From the NCBI GenBank assembly GCA_964523395.1, contig CAZFXS010000007.1, positions 62,001 through 126,000 on the forward strand: a DNA stretch of 64,000 nt. The letters are read 5' to 3'. The translations under genes were made by a program, and so were the position numbers. This DNA is from JANYJZ01 sp964523395. GTDB lineage: Bacteria; Bacteroidota; Ignavibacteria; UBA10030; SZUA-254. The notes beneath the pieces were generated by a model. The model did no database searches. It was given only the letters and a program-made list of their open reading frames with translations, and was not told the origin of the DNA. Positions within the stretch are counted from its first letter, which is position 1. The number at the start of each line of letters is the position of its first letter. This document shows positions 26,269-34,580 of the stretch, one piece after another.

Positions 26269-27014
26269 GTGAGCTGAACCCATTATCGCAAAGCCGCCGG
26301 CATATCGTTGAATCCCTCATTTTCGGATCCGATGAACCGCTGACCATACGGCAGATCATCGAGATTCTCGGTTCATCCGAAAATACCGGTCCCCGCATCA
26401 GGATGAAAGAGGAGGAAATCCTCGGCATCATCCGTGAGCTGAACGCGGAATATGTGCAGGCCGGGCGTTCATTCCGCATTATCCAGATTGCCGGTGGATT
26501 CGCGTTCGCGACAATGCCGGAATTTGCCGAATGGCTCGGCAGAATGGTCAAGGAAAAAGCCAAGCGAAAACTTTCGCAAGCCACAATCGAGACATTATCA
26601 GTCATTGCTTACAAACAGCCGGTCACTAAACCTGAAGTAGAAGCGATCCGCGGTGTCAACGCAGATTATGCCATTTCAAAACTGATGGAACGCGGGTTGG
26701 TGACCATTGTTGGGCGTGCGGCATCTGCCGGCAGGCCGCTTCTTTATGGAACGACGTCGGAGTTTCTTATTCATTTCGGCTTAAACGATCTTTCCGAGTT
26801 ACCGAAACCGCGTGAGATTGAAGAAATCATGGCCGACCAGGGTTTTGAAATGGAAAAAGAACTTCTCAAACGGATGGGGAAGACCGATGAGGAGATCGAA
26901 GAGACGCTTGGAAAAACGGTGGTGAATGAAGAAGGCAAGCTTCACGAGATTCCCGCCAATAATGCCGACCCCGGTCCACAAACATCAACTGAAAACCCGG
27001 GCCAGGCTGAATAG
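26265..27014 (+). CDS. scpB: Segregation and condensation protein B
   Basis: This 249-residue protein forms the dimer that binds ScpA in the SMC-ScpAB condensin. Two winged-helix domains are recognisable: HIVESLIFGSDEPLTIRQI at the N-terminus and the conserved LSVIAYKQPVTKPEVEAIRG near residue 110, followed by LMERGLVTIVGRAASAGRPL. The last 60 residues are an acidic, low-complexity tail not seen in shorter family members. It overlaps scpA by four bases and is followed by rluB, a very common gene order. Confidence 0.93.
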   Translation: MSELNPLSQSRRHIVESLIFGSDEPLTIRQIIEILGSSENTGPRIRMKEEEILGIIRELNAEYVQAGRSFRIIQIAGGFAFATMPEFAEWLGRMVKEKAKRKLSQATIETLSVIAYKQPVTKPEVEAIRGVNADYAISKLMERGLVTIVGRAASAGRPLLYGTTSEFLIHFGLNDLSELPKPREIEEIMADQGFEMEKELLKRMGKTDEEIEETLGKTVVNEEGKLHEIPANNADPGPQTSTENPGQAE

Positions 27015-27113
27015 GTTTTTTTTCCGCTTTTTCGGTCGTTACCACGATCTCTTTTCAACTCATATTCTCAACATCTCATCATCTTAATATCTCAACGTCT
27101 TTAGTTTATTTCT

Positions 27114-27887
27114 ATGCCCCATGCCTCCCGACAAACACTTACTTCCCAACACTCTTCCGGTGAATCTGTCCGTCTGAATAAATTTCTTGCGACTGCCGGT
27201 ATTGCGTCGCGACGCAAAGCAGACGAGCTGATTCAGGAGGGAAGAGTGAGAATTAATGGTAAGGTTGTCACAAGCCTTGGTGTTAAAGTCAATCCATCCA
27301 TAGATAAAGTGTTTGTCAATGAAAAGCAGGTAGCACTTCTGGATGATAAAGTCTATATTGTTTTCAACAAACCGAATGATTGTATTACCACCGCGCGCGA
27401 CGAACGGGGAAGAACGACCGTGATGGATTTTGTGAAAGTGCGTGAACGGATATTTCCGGTTGGCAGATTGGACAGAAAGACTACCGGTGTTCTGCTTCTT
27501 ACCAATGACGGAGAATTCGCAAACCATCTGATGCATCCGCGTCATGAAGTGAAAAAAGCGTACCGCGTAACGCTTGATAAACCGTTAACCGCAGACCATG
27601 CCGAGAAACTGGCGGGGGGTATCCGCCTCTCCGACGGCAAAACCAAACCGGCGGAAGTACTCTCGATTCATGGAGGGAAGAACAAAGTTATCGGCATCAT
27701 TATCCACGAAGGAAAGAATCGCCAGATTCACCGTATGTTTGAAGCGGTAGGGTACAAGATCGTTAAGCTTGACCGTGTTGCGTATGCTGATATTACGTAT
27801 GAAGGTTTAAAGCGCGGGTCGTGGAGAAATTTGACAAAAGGTGAAATTGGAAAACTTAGAGAGCTTGGTGGAATGGAAGCGGAATAA
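27114..27887 (+). CDS. rluB: 23S rRNA pseudouridine synthase RluB-type (second copy, next to scpAB)
   Basis: This 257-residue enzyme has the S4 domain (RLNKFLATAGIASRRKADEL, residues about 21-40) and the RsuA/RluB catalytic domain with Asp in GRLDRKTTGVLLL and the EGKNRQIHRMFEAVGY motif. RluB modifies U2605 of E. coli 23S rRNA; the location after scpA-scpB is the classical context for this gene. It shares general layout with the enzyme at 5058 but differs through most of its length, so the two are old paralogues. The 100 bases before the ATG are a TC/CA-rich run of ATCTCAAC-like words, without Shine-Dalgarno sequence. Confidence 0.92.
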   Translation: MPHASRQTLTSQHSSGESVRLNKFLATAGIASRRKADELIQEGRVRINGKVVTSLGVKVNPSIDKVFVNEKQVALLDDKVYIVFNKPNDCITTARDERGRTTVMDFVKVRERIFPVGRLDRKTTGVLLLTNDGEFANHLMHPRHEVKKAYRVTLDKPLTADHAEKLAGGIRLSDGKTKPAEVLSIHGGKNKVIGIIIHEGKNRQIHRMFEAVGYKIVKLDRVAYADITYEGLKRGSWRNLTKGEIGKLRELGGMEAE

Positions 27888-27930
27888 AAATTAGTTATCC
27901 TGAATTCCATCACCATGAACCTGCAACCTG

Positions 27931-29232
27931 TCAGGCCATCTCTTCCGTCCGCAGCTCTACTCCTACTTTTTTCAGAAATTCCGCGGGCATTTCTCCCCCC
28001 GCGAAAATAAACACAACATCGTTCCTGATCTGATGCACGGAGCCGCTCTTTTCCCGTACGAGAACTTCCTGTTGCCGTATTTCACTGACCTCTGATTCAA
28101 AGATTACCCTGACTTTCCTGCTTTTCATCATTTCGTGAATGTGCGTTTCATTCTTTTCCTTCAAACGGACAAACGCATCGCGCCGGTAGCTCAGCGTTAC
28201 AGTATTTCCTTTCTGGCGCGCTAATCCGACTGCTGCTTCAATAGCGCTGTCGCCACCGCCCACGACGAGAATGTGTTGGTTTGTATATGATTCAGCTTCG
28301 ATGAGTTTATAATATACCTTGCTTAACTCCTCTCCGGGAACACCAAGTTTTTTGGGAGTGCCACGACGTCCCAATGCAAAAATGACTTTGGCAGCCTCGT
28401 ATGAAACAGAGTCTGTCCGGATATGAAATGAACTATTGCTCTTTGTTACCTCGCGAACAAGTTGTTGTGTGCGGATATGCAATCCAAATTTATCAACTAA
28501 TGTTTTGAACAGTTGAAGAAGTTCTTCCTTACTGATTTCCGTCGCTTTGAGTTTTCCGTACAGTGGAATTTCTACGGGCGAAGTCAGGACAACCTTTTTG
28601 CGCGGGTAATGCAGGACAGAACCGCCGAGATCATACTGCTCAAGAACAACATACCGCAATCCGTTCGCCTTTGCGGTTAGCGCGGCACCGAGACCGGCCG
28701 GCCCTGCGCCGATGATTGCAACATCGAGGCCGGACTGCTGACGTGGTTGTAACTGCTGGGCGATGTGTGTCACCGCTTTGATGCTTTGTTCAATTGCATT
28801 CTTTATTAATCCGACGCCACCAAGTTCGCCGACGATATATAGTCCGTTAACATTGGTTGCATAATTTTGATCATAGTATGGGATTTCCATCCCTTGGCGA
28901 GGTTTGCCGAATCCCATTTCAATAGCTCCTACCGGGCACGCACTTACACACAATGCATGTCCCACGCACTTCATGCCGTTAATAATTGCCGCTTTTCCCT
29001 GAACAATACCGAGAACATGCTCGGGACATGCCTTCACACAACTGCTGCAGCCGATGCATGTCAGAATATCTATGCGGGGATGGAGCGTGACCGGCTCAGC
29101 AAGCCCCGCTTTGGTGACTTTCTCATGCTTCAGCCTTGCTTCGTTCTGAACGCGCGTGACTTTCCGCCAATACGGGACAGCAATGGCAATAACCAGCAGG
29201 AGAAAGATTATTGCAGTGATGACAGATTCCAT
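27931..29232 (-). CDS. Membrane-anchored ferredoxin-domain/FAD NAD(P)-dependent oxidoreductase of the multiheme operon
   Basis: This 433-residue protein begins with one membrane helix (about 3-20). A two-cluster ferredoxin domain follows: the first motif is the full CIGCSSCVKACP near residue 59, the second is CVGHALCVSACP near 93, where His stands in place of the second Cys. Then come an FAD-binding fold (VAIIGAGPAGLGAALTA near 174) and an NAD(P)-binding fold (ILVVGGGDSAIEAAVGLA near 320), as in thioredoxin-reductase-like flavoproteins, but I see no CxxC redox pair in the flavin part. It is the last gene of the five-gene cytochrome operon; its ATG overlaps the barrel gene's stop by one base. 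It may pass electrons between a nicotinamide or ferredoxin pool and the membrane (inference). Confidence 0.85.
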   Translation of the reverse strand: MESVITAIIFLLLVIAIAVPYWRKVTRVQNEARLKHEKVTKAGLAEPVTLHPRIDILTCIGCSSCVKACPEHVLGIVQGKAAIINGMKCVGHALCVSACPVGAIEMGFGKPRQGMEIPYYDQNYATNVNGLYIVGELGGVGLIKNAIEQSIKAVTHIAQQLQPRQQSGLDVAIIGAGPAGLGAALTAKANGLRYVVLEQYDLGGSVLHYPRKKVVLTSPVEIPLYGKLKATEISKEELLQLFKTLVDKFGLHIRTQQLVREVTKSNSSFHIRTDSVSYEAAKVIFALGRRGTPKKLGVPGEELSKVYYKLIEAESYTNQHILVVGGGDSAIEAAVGLARQKGNTVTLSYRRDAFVRLKEKNETHIHEMMKSRKVRVIFESEVSEIRQQEVLVREKSGSVHQIRNDVVFIFAGGEMPAEFLKKVGVELRTEEMA

Positions 29233-30824
29233 TAAAATCTCCAGCTCAGCTCACTGAGAATAAAATACCCCTGGTCCGATAATCCTGTGCGACGTTCAAC
29301 GCTTGTTGTTAAGGCAAGATTCCGTGTCAATGAAACGTACAGGTCACCTCCGATTGAATTGCTTGACTGAATTTCATTGGAACGTTCGAACTCAAATCTG
29401 TAGTATTGATAACGAAGCACGATGTCCCCGATCTGAAACAGAGGTGTCTGTGCGCTGGCCCCGTATCCACGCATTTTCGTCTGCAATGTCGAGCTTATAT
29501 TCATCGACCCGCGGAGTGTCACCTCGCTTTTGAAAAGGTTGGAAATACTTATGGATGAATAATCCTGATATTCTTTTCCAAATCCAGCGGTCGAAGACCG
29601 GGGCGAATATGTATTGTACATTGTCATCCCGTAGGGAAGGTATACAGAAACACTGAATGTCGGGTTTATGCGAAGCTCGCGATCATACAGTGAGTCAGGT
29701 ACAGAAATAATATTCTGGTAAAGATACATCGGTCTCCAGGCCGTTACACCGGCTCCCAGTGAAAGCTGTGTCATTGCCCTGTATTGAACATAGGCAAGCA
29801 GATTGGTAAGCGATGGTTTCAGGGAAAGCTGACCGTTGGAAACGGTGCGCAGATCAGATTCAGCGCTAAAATTCATCAGCAATGCGCTTGAGGGAAAACT
29901 GTTGATTGCAGCATTGACCACTTCACGTACGGTCACCGATGAAAAAAATGAACGTGAGTACGCAAGAGTCAACGACGTTTGCGATGCCTGATGTATCAAT
30001 GAATTGCCAAAGATTGAGAATTTTTTCAAATCAGTTGACACTTTCTGCCGTCGTAAGTCCGGCTCGAATCCTAAAGCCCCGCCAAGATACAAATCTCCGA
30101 ACTTCCGCTGAACTACCACACCATCAATAACACCCGTTGAGGTCGAAAATGGGGGGAGAGTTCTTCCTGCTGTAATTTTTGTAACACTGTCATCGTAAGA
30201 AACTGAGAGCCGGTAGATTCTGGTTTGATTTACGCCGGATGACGAATAAAAAATTTCACGCCCGTAAAATAGTGTTCTGAAATTTCCATAAAGTTCAAAC
30301 TGAAACGGAGAACTCGTACTCTGGCCGCGCAGGTTAACCACAATGCCCGGTTGCGTAATTGCCTGCCGAATGTTCATCTGAACATTTCTGATGTATTGCA
30401 GGCTTACCCTTCCGTGCAGCAGGAATGATGGCTTCACGCTGTCTTTTATTGATGAGGATGAAAGTGTTTCCGTTGCGGCTGTTTGAGATGCAGTATCAGG
30501 AGTAACGCTGCTTTGTATTTTTTCTGCTGTGGCTGTGCTGATGACATCTGTTGAAACAATATCGTTAACTCTCACACTCCGTTTTGCTTGAATGATACGG
30601 CACACTGAAGATGTGGAGCTTGTTGCAAAAACCTTTAATGTTGCTATTGTATCCTTTTTTTCAACAACAAAAATTGCTGAAGAATCTTTTATACCTGAGG
30701 TTCTCCCGAGAGACGTGTACACCGCATCGCCGGCAATATAGGTAACCGTTCCCTGGATGCTTTTCATTTCCTGTCCCTGTGCGAGGCAAGATGAAAACAA
30801 AAATATGGCAACCAAAATGAACAT
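29232..30824 (-). CDS. Predicted outer-membrane beta-barrel protein of the multiheme operon
   Basis: I set the start at the ATG at 30822-30824, with AGAGG 8 bases upstream; a GTG at 30833 opens the frame three codons earlier. A signal peptide ends near SCLAQGQ. A small N-terminal domain (SIQGTVTYIAGDAVYTSLGR onward, about 20-95) is followed by a Ser/Thr-rich linker. From about residue 135 to the end many alternating-hydrophobic segments with aromatic girdle residues occur, ending in ILSELSWRF, a terminal Phe typical of outer-membrane barrels. It follows the 28-heme gene with a one-base gap, so it could be the porin sheath of a porin-cytochrome conduit. No close family is recognised. Confidence 0.75.
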   Translation of the reverse strand: MFILVAIFLFSSCLAQGQEMKSIQGTVTYIAGDAVYTSLGRTSGIKDSSAIFVVEKKDTIATLKVFATSSTSSVCRIIQAKRSVRVNDIVSTDVISTATAEKIQSSVTPDTASQTAATETLSSSSIKDSVKPSFLLHGRVSLQYIRNVQMNIRQAITQPGIVVNLRGQSTSSPFQFELYGNFRTLFYGREIFYSSSGVNQTRIYRLSVSYDDSVTKITAGRTLPPFSTSTGVIDGVVVQRKFGDLYLGGALGFEPDLRRQKVSTDLKKFSIFGNSLIHQASQTSLTLAYSRSFFSSVTVREVVNAAINSFPSSALLMNFSAESDLRTVSNGQLSLKPSLTNLLAYVQYRAMTQLSLGAGVTAWRPMYLYQNIISVPDSLYDRELRINPTFSVSVYLPYGMTMYNTYSPRSSTAGFGKEYQDYSSISISNLFKSEVTLRGSMNISSTLQTKMRGYGASAQTPLFQIGDIVLRYQYYRFEFERSNEIQSSNSIGGDLYVSLTRNLALTTSVERRTGLSDQGYFILSELSWRF

Positions 30825-30825
30825 G

Positions 30826-32922
30826 CTACACACCTCTGTGGCAAGAGTAACATGCCGGACTTGTATAAGAATACCCGTTTACATTGCTGTGTTTCGCATT
30901 CATATCTGTTTGATTGTGTACATGGCATGTAAGACAGGTAAACTCTCTGTAGTTCGTATTATTTTGGTGACAATCTGCGCATGTTGTCCATTGTTCGCGA
31001 TGTCTTCCGGAATATATCCTGAAGTATTGTGCATCATGATTAAATGTTGAGGGTATCCATGCTGTTGTTGTATGACATGGTGTGCAATCATGACTAAAGT
31101 TCGCGGTGACATGATTTGGATTCGTCGGGACCTGATAATCTGTCTGATGGCATTGATAACACTCTGTGAACGCGAGTTGATAATTGTTGTTTGCATGGCA
31201 GGTGGCGCACGTAACGGTAAGATGCCGTCCCGTCAGGGGGAACTGTGTTGAAGCATGATCAAAAGTTGCACCCGCCCATGCTGTTGTGTTATGACACTGC
31301 TCGCAATTATGGCTGAAGTTAGCCGACACATGGTTCGGATCAGTCGGTGTAGTGAAATCGGCAGCATGACACTGATAACAATCGGTGTATGCAAGTTGAT
31401 AATTTCCATTCGTGTGGCAGGTAATGCAACTTACTGCAATATGGCTTCCAGTTAGCGCAAATCGGGTTGTTGAGTGATCGAATGACGCCCCGCTCCATGA
31501 AGTAGTGCTATGACATTGACTGCAGTTGTGGCTGAAATTCGCCGAAACATGGTTCGGATCTGTCGGGACCTGATAATCCGATTGATGGCACTGGTAACAA
31601 TCAGTGTACGTTAACTGGTAATTCCCGTTTGTATGACATGAGGCGCACGTCGCAGTACTATGTTTGCCCGTGAGCGGAAATTGCGTCGACGCGTGATTAA
31701 ACGTGGCGCCGCTCCAGCTCGTCGTGTTATGACACTGCGTACAGTTATGGCTGAAATTCGCCGATACGTGGTTGGGATCCGTGGGGGCCTGATAATCTGA
31801 CTGGTGGCATTGGTAGCAATCGGTGTACGTGAGTTGATAATTTCCATTCGTGTGGCATGTTATGCAATTTACAGAAACGTGGCTCCCGGTAAGCGGGAAA
31901 TTCGTTGCCGAATGATTGAATGTCGCCGGAGTCCATCCGGAAGTACTGTGGCAAGTCTGACATTCCCTGCTGAAATTACCTGCGACGTGATTTGGGTTTA
32001 CCGCAGTCTGATAATCGTTCTGATGACATTGATTACAACTTGTGAAGGTAATCTGATAGTCGCCATTTTTATGACATGACTGGCACTCGGTTAAACGATG
32101 TTTGCCGGTGAGCGGAAAATTTGTCGCGTTATGGTCAAAGGTAGCGGGTGACCATGCGTTAGTATTGTGACAACTCCTGCAGTCATGACTGAATCCGCCT
32201 GTCATATGATTCGGCAGCAACGTTGTGGCGAAATCATTTTGATGACAGCTGTAACATTCCGTAGAACGGCTAACAAACTGATTGTTTTCATGACATTGAT
32301 TGCAGAGTACTGAGCGATGTGCCCCGGTTAACGGGAAGTCAGTCATATTGTGATCGAAACTTCCGGCCCAAACAGGCGATGTGATTTTGTGACATGTGGA
32401 GCAATCAACAGGGAAACCGGAGGTGACATGATTCGGATTTACAGTCTCTTCATACTCGCTTTTGTGACAAGAAATGCAGGTCAATGGTGTCCCGGCAAAT
32501 TTTCTTCCGGCTGCTTCCTTGTGGCATGTCTCGCAATCGGCAAGTGCATGTTGTCCCACTAATGGGAAGCGCGTTTGCTGGTGTTTTTGTTTCATATCGG
32601 TAATAACCCACGAATCCATTGTATGGCACCGGAGACATTCCTGTCCCAATTCGTTACTATGAATATCGGTGTGGCATGATTTACATTCCGGAGATTGCTG
32701 GGAGAAGACTAGGTTGGTGTGGCACGTTCCGCATTCCACAAACCGGTGTTTTCCCATCAACGGAAACCCGGTACTGTTGTGGTTAAACACCGCATCGCGG
32801 CGGAGTTCCCACGATTCCGTTGAATGACAGGTCTCGCACGTGATGTCAATTTTTCCGTGAGGTGATTGTTGCGCGAAACCGATTTCAAACAGAATGAATA
32901 TCAACGCCAGTTTCTTTATCAT
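30826..32922 (-). CDS. 28-heme c-type cytochrome
   Basis: This 698-residue exported protein (signal peptide ending near IGFAQ) contains 28 CxxCH heme-attachment motifs by direct count. The layout is two hemes, then eight three-heme modules beginning at Cys80, 149, 223, 296, 369, 442, 515 and 588, then two hemes. The last six modules start exactly 73 residues apart. Each module also has about three further histidines (in PNH, FDH/FNH and GKH/GSH) suited to be distal ligands, so bis-His hemes are likely. There is about one heme per 25 residues, which suits a periplasm-to-surface electron wire. Its ATG overlaps the stop of the 20-heme gene by four bases. Confidence 0.93.
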   Translation of the reverse strand: MIKKLALIFILFEIGFAQQSPHGKIDITCETCHSTESWELRRDAVFNHNSTGFPLMGKHRFVECGTCHTNLVFSQQSPECKSCHTDIHSNELGQECLRCHTMDSWVITDMKQKHQQTRFPLVGQHALADCETCHKEAAGRKFAGTPLTCISCHKSEYEETVNPNHVTSGFPVDCSTCHKITSPVWAGSFDHNMTDFPLTGAHRSVLCNQCHENNQFVSRSTECYSCHQNDFATTLLPNHMTGGFSHDCRSCHNTNAWSPATFDHNATNFPLTGKHRLTECQSCHKNGDYQITFTSCNQCHQNDYQTAVNPNHVAGNFSRECQTCHSTSGWTPATFNHSATNFPLTGSHVSVNCITCHTNGNYQLTYTDCYQCHQSDYQAPTDPNHVSANFSHNCTQCHNTTSWSGATFNHASTQFPLTGKHSTATCASCHTNGNYQLTYTDCYQCHQSDYQVPTDPNHVSANFSHNCSQCHSTTSWSGASFDHSTTRFALTGSHIAVSCITCHTNGNYQLAYTDCYQCHAADFTTPTDPNHVSANFSHNCEQCHNTTAWAGATFDHASTQFPLTGRHLTVTCATCHANNNYQLAFTECYQCHQTDYQVPTNPNHVTANFSHDCTPCHTTTAWIPSTFNHDAQYFRIYSGRHREQWTTCADCHQNNTNYREFTCLTCHVHNQTDMNAKHSNVNGYSYTSPACYSCHRGV
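30943..32685 (-). repeat. Eight tandem three-heme modules (about 219 nt each) inside the 28-heme cytochrome gene
   Basis: The modules begin with Cys80 to Cys588 of the cytochrome. The first two are 69 and 74 residues long; the spacings between later starts are exactly 73 residues. Modules 5 to 7 are nearly identical over stretches such as DPNHVSANFSHNC and HTNGNYQL, which implies recent tandem duplication or gene conversion. The repeat is coding, not a CRISPR or satellite. Confidence 0.9.
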
Positions 32923-34577
32923 TGCATATCCTTTCCCTGATGACAGGATTCACAGGTAGAGGCAAGCGGTTTATATCGAATGAACTGATATGAATCTTTC
33001 ATCTCAGTCTTGTGACATTCTTTACAGGCAACTTTTTGATGGGCTCCCCGGAGAGAAAACTTACTCTGCTTCTCATGATCGAATATTAATTTTTTCCAAC
33101 CCAATGCAGAATGGCATTGACTGCATATTGTTTTAGTGTCAACCGCAAATTGCGATTCGTGAATATCCTTATGACATGACTGGCAATCCATGCTTAATTT
33201 TTTGAACTGCATCTTCCCGTTTTGGTTAGATAATTCTTTGTGGCAGTCGGAACAGGGAATTATTGCATGTTTACCAGACAACGCAAATGACGTGGTCGAA
33301 TGGTCAAACGATGAGCTCTTCCATTGCTCTGTCGAATGGCATTTGCCGCAGCTCTGTTCTTTCATCATCGATGCAAACTGACCCTTGTGCACATCTTTAT
33401 GACATGATTCGCATTTTAATGAAGTAAAATGGAAAGAAAGAGGTTTGCCGTCATCGCCCTTTTTGTGGCATTGAGCGCAGAGAGTGGCAGAATGCGCACC
33501 CGTCAGCATAAAATCAGTTTTCTGATGTCTCACGAGTGTAAATGTTGAGGGCGAGAATCGATCTTGTGTATGGCAAACAACGCAATCATTCTTATACGCA
33601 GTCGTAAAATCACCCCTGTGCGCATCTTCGTGACAATCGATGCATTTTTGAAAGGGGAGTAAGAAAGTTTCCGTAAATGATTTTTTCTCCGCGATGCGGT
33701 GACACTGTATGCATTGAAGAACCGCATGTTTTCCGATCAATGTAAAGGATGTCCGCTTATGGTCAAATGGTTTCTGCATCGCTTCGTTCCAACCCGAAGG
33801 TGTGTGGCACGATGCACAGGTTTGGCTAGTAAATTTCGCTTTATGGGGTGAAGTATGGCATGGAGTGCAATCGCTGAAATCTTTCGTTCCAAAAGTGATA
33901 GAGGTCTTCGTCTGCTTTTCATTGATTGACGGGTGGCATTTCACACATGACACCGGTGTATGTCTTCCCGTCAACGGAAATTTTGTCTTTGAATGGTCAA
34001 AACCCTGGATTGCCGTCCAGGTTGATGTTGTATGACAGGAAGAGCAATCATTCTTAAACTTTCCGTTATGAGGATCCTTGTGGCAGGTGAAACAAGCCCC
34101 GCTTAAACCAAGGTACGTATCATGGGGGAATTTATTGAGTTTATCCTTAACAGAAGTCACGGTAATATATTTCCTTGAATGGCACTGCTCGCAGAGTATC
34201 GTCGAGTGTTTACCGGTCAGCATAAATCCCGTCAACATATGGTCAAACGACACCTTTTCAAACTGTACCGTCTTCGCATCTTTTCCCAAATGTTCTTTGT
34301 GGCAGTCGATGCATTGCTTCGCTTTAAAGGAAGCGTGGTAACTCGTGGGACGATTGCGCAGTTCAGCTATTTCCGTGTGGCATCCAAGGCATTTCTGCCC
34401 GCTGATTTCATTGCCAACCTCATGGCATGAAGTGCAGTTTTGCATCCCCGAGAGACTCGAGTGTGCCCGCGAAAGTTCACCGGGTGAAAATTGCGATATG
34501 GCAGTATCGTAACGCATCAATATGAGAGTAACGATAACCAATGTTAACGTTCTAAGCCTGTATCTCCTGATGTTCAT
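32919..34577 (-). CDS. 20-heme c-type cytochrome
   Basis: This 552-residue exported protein (hydrophobic signal about 9-29, ending near AISQ) has 20 CxxCH motifs by direct count. Four N-terminal hemes are followed by five three-heme modules that start with CxxCHxDxHxGxF-like sequence (for example CHKDPHNGKF, CHEDAHRGDF, CHKDVHKGQF), and one final heme. Each module contains FDH and G(K/A/R)H histidines, as in the 28-heme protein, so the two cytochromes share a common module. It is probably periplasmic and hands electrons from the membrane cytochrome to the 28-heme protein. It lies 3 bases after the membrane cytochrome gene and overlaps the next gene by four bases. Confidence 0.93.
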   Translation of the reverse strand: MNIRRYRLRTLTLVIVTLILMRYDTAISQFSPGELSRAHSSLSGMQNCTSCHEVGNEISGQKCLGCHTEIAELRNRPTSYHASFKAKQCIDCHKEHLGKDAKTVQFEKVSFDHMLTGFMLTGKHSTILCEQCHSRKYITVTSVKDKLNKFPHDTYLGLSGACFTCHKDPHNGKFKNDCSSCHTTSTWTAIQGFDHSKTKFPLTGRHTPVSCVKCHPSINEKQTKTSITFGTKDFSDCTPCHTSPHKAKFTSQTCASCHTPSGWNEAMQKPFDHKRTSFTLIGKHAVLQCIQCHRIAEKKSFTETFLLPFQKCIDCHEDAHRGDFTTAYKNDCVVCHTQDRFSPSTFTLVRHQKTDFMLTGAHSATLCAQCHKKGDDGKPLSFHFTSLKCESCHKDVHKGQFASMMKEQSCGKCHSTEQWKSSSFDHSTTSFALSGKHAIIPCSDCHKELSNQNGKMQFKKLSMDCQSCHKDIHESQFAVDTKTICSQCHSALGWKKLIFDHEKQSKFSLRGAHQKVACKECHKTEMKDSYQFIRYKPLASTCESCHQGKDMQ

Positions 34578-34580
34578 GAT

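Noticed and set aside
30943..32685. Regular repeat array that could look like a CRISPR or satellite
   Set aside because: The repeats are 219 nt, in frame, and encode three-heme cytochrome modules.
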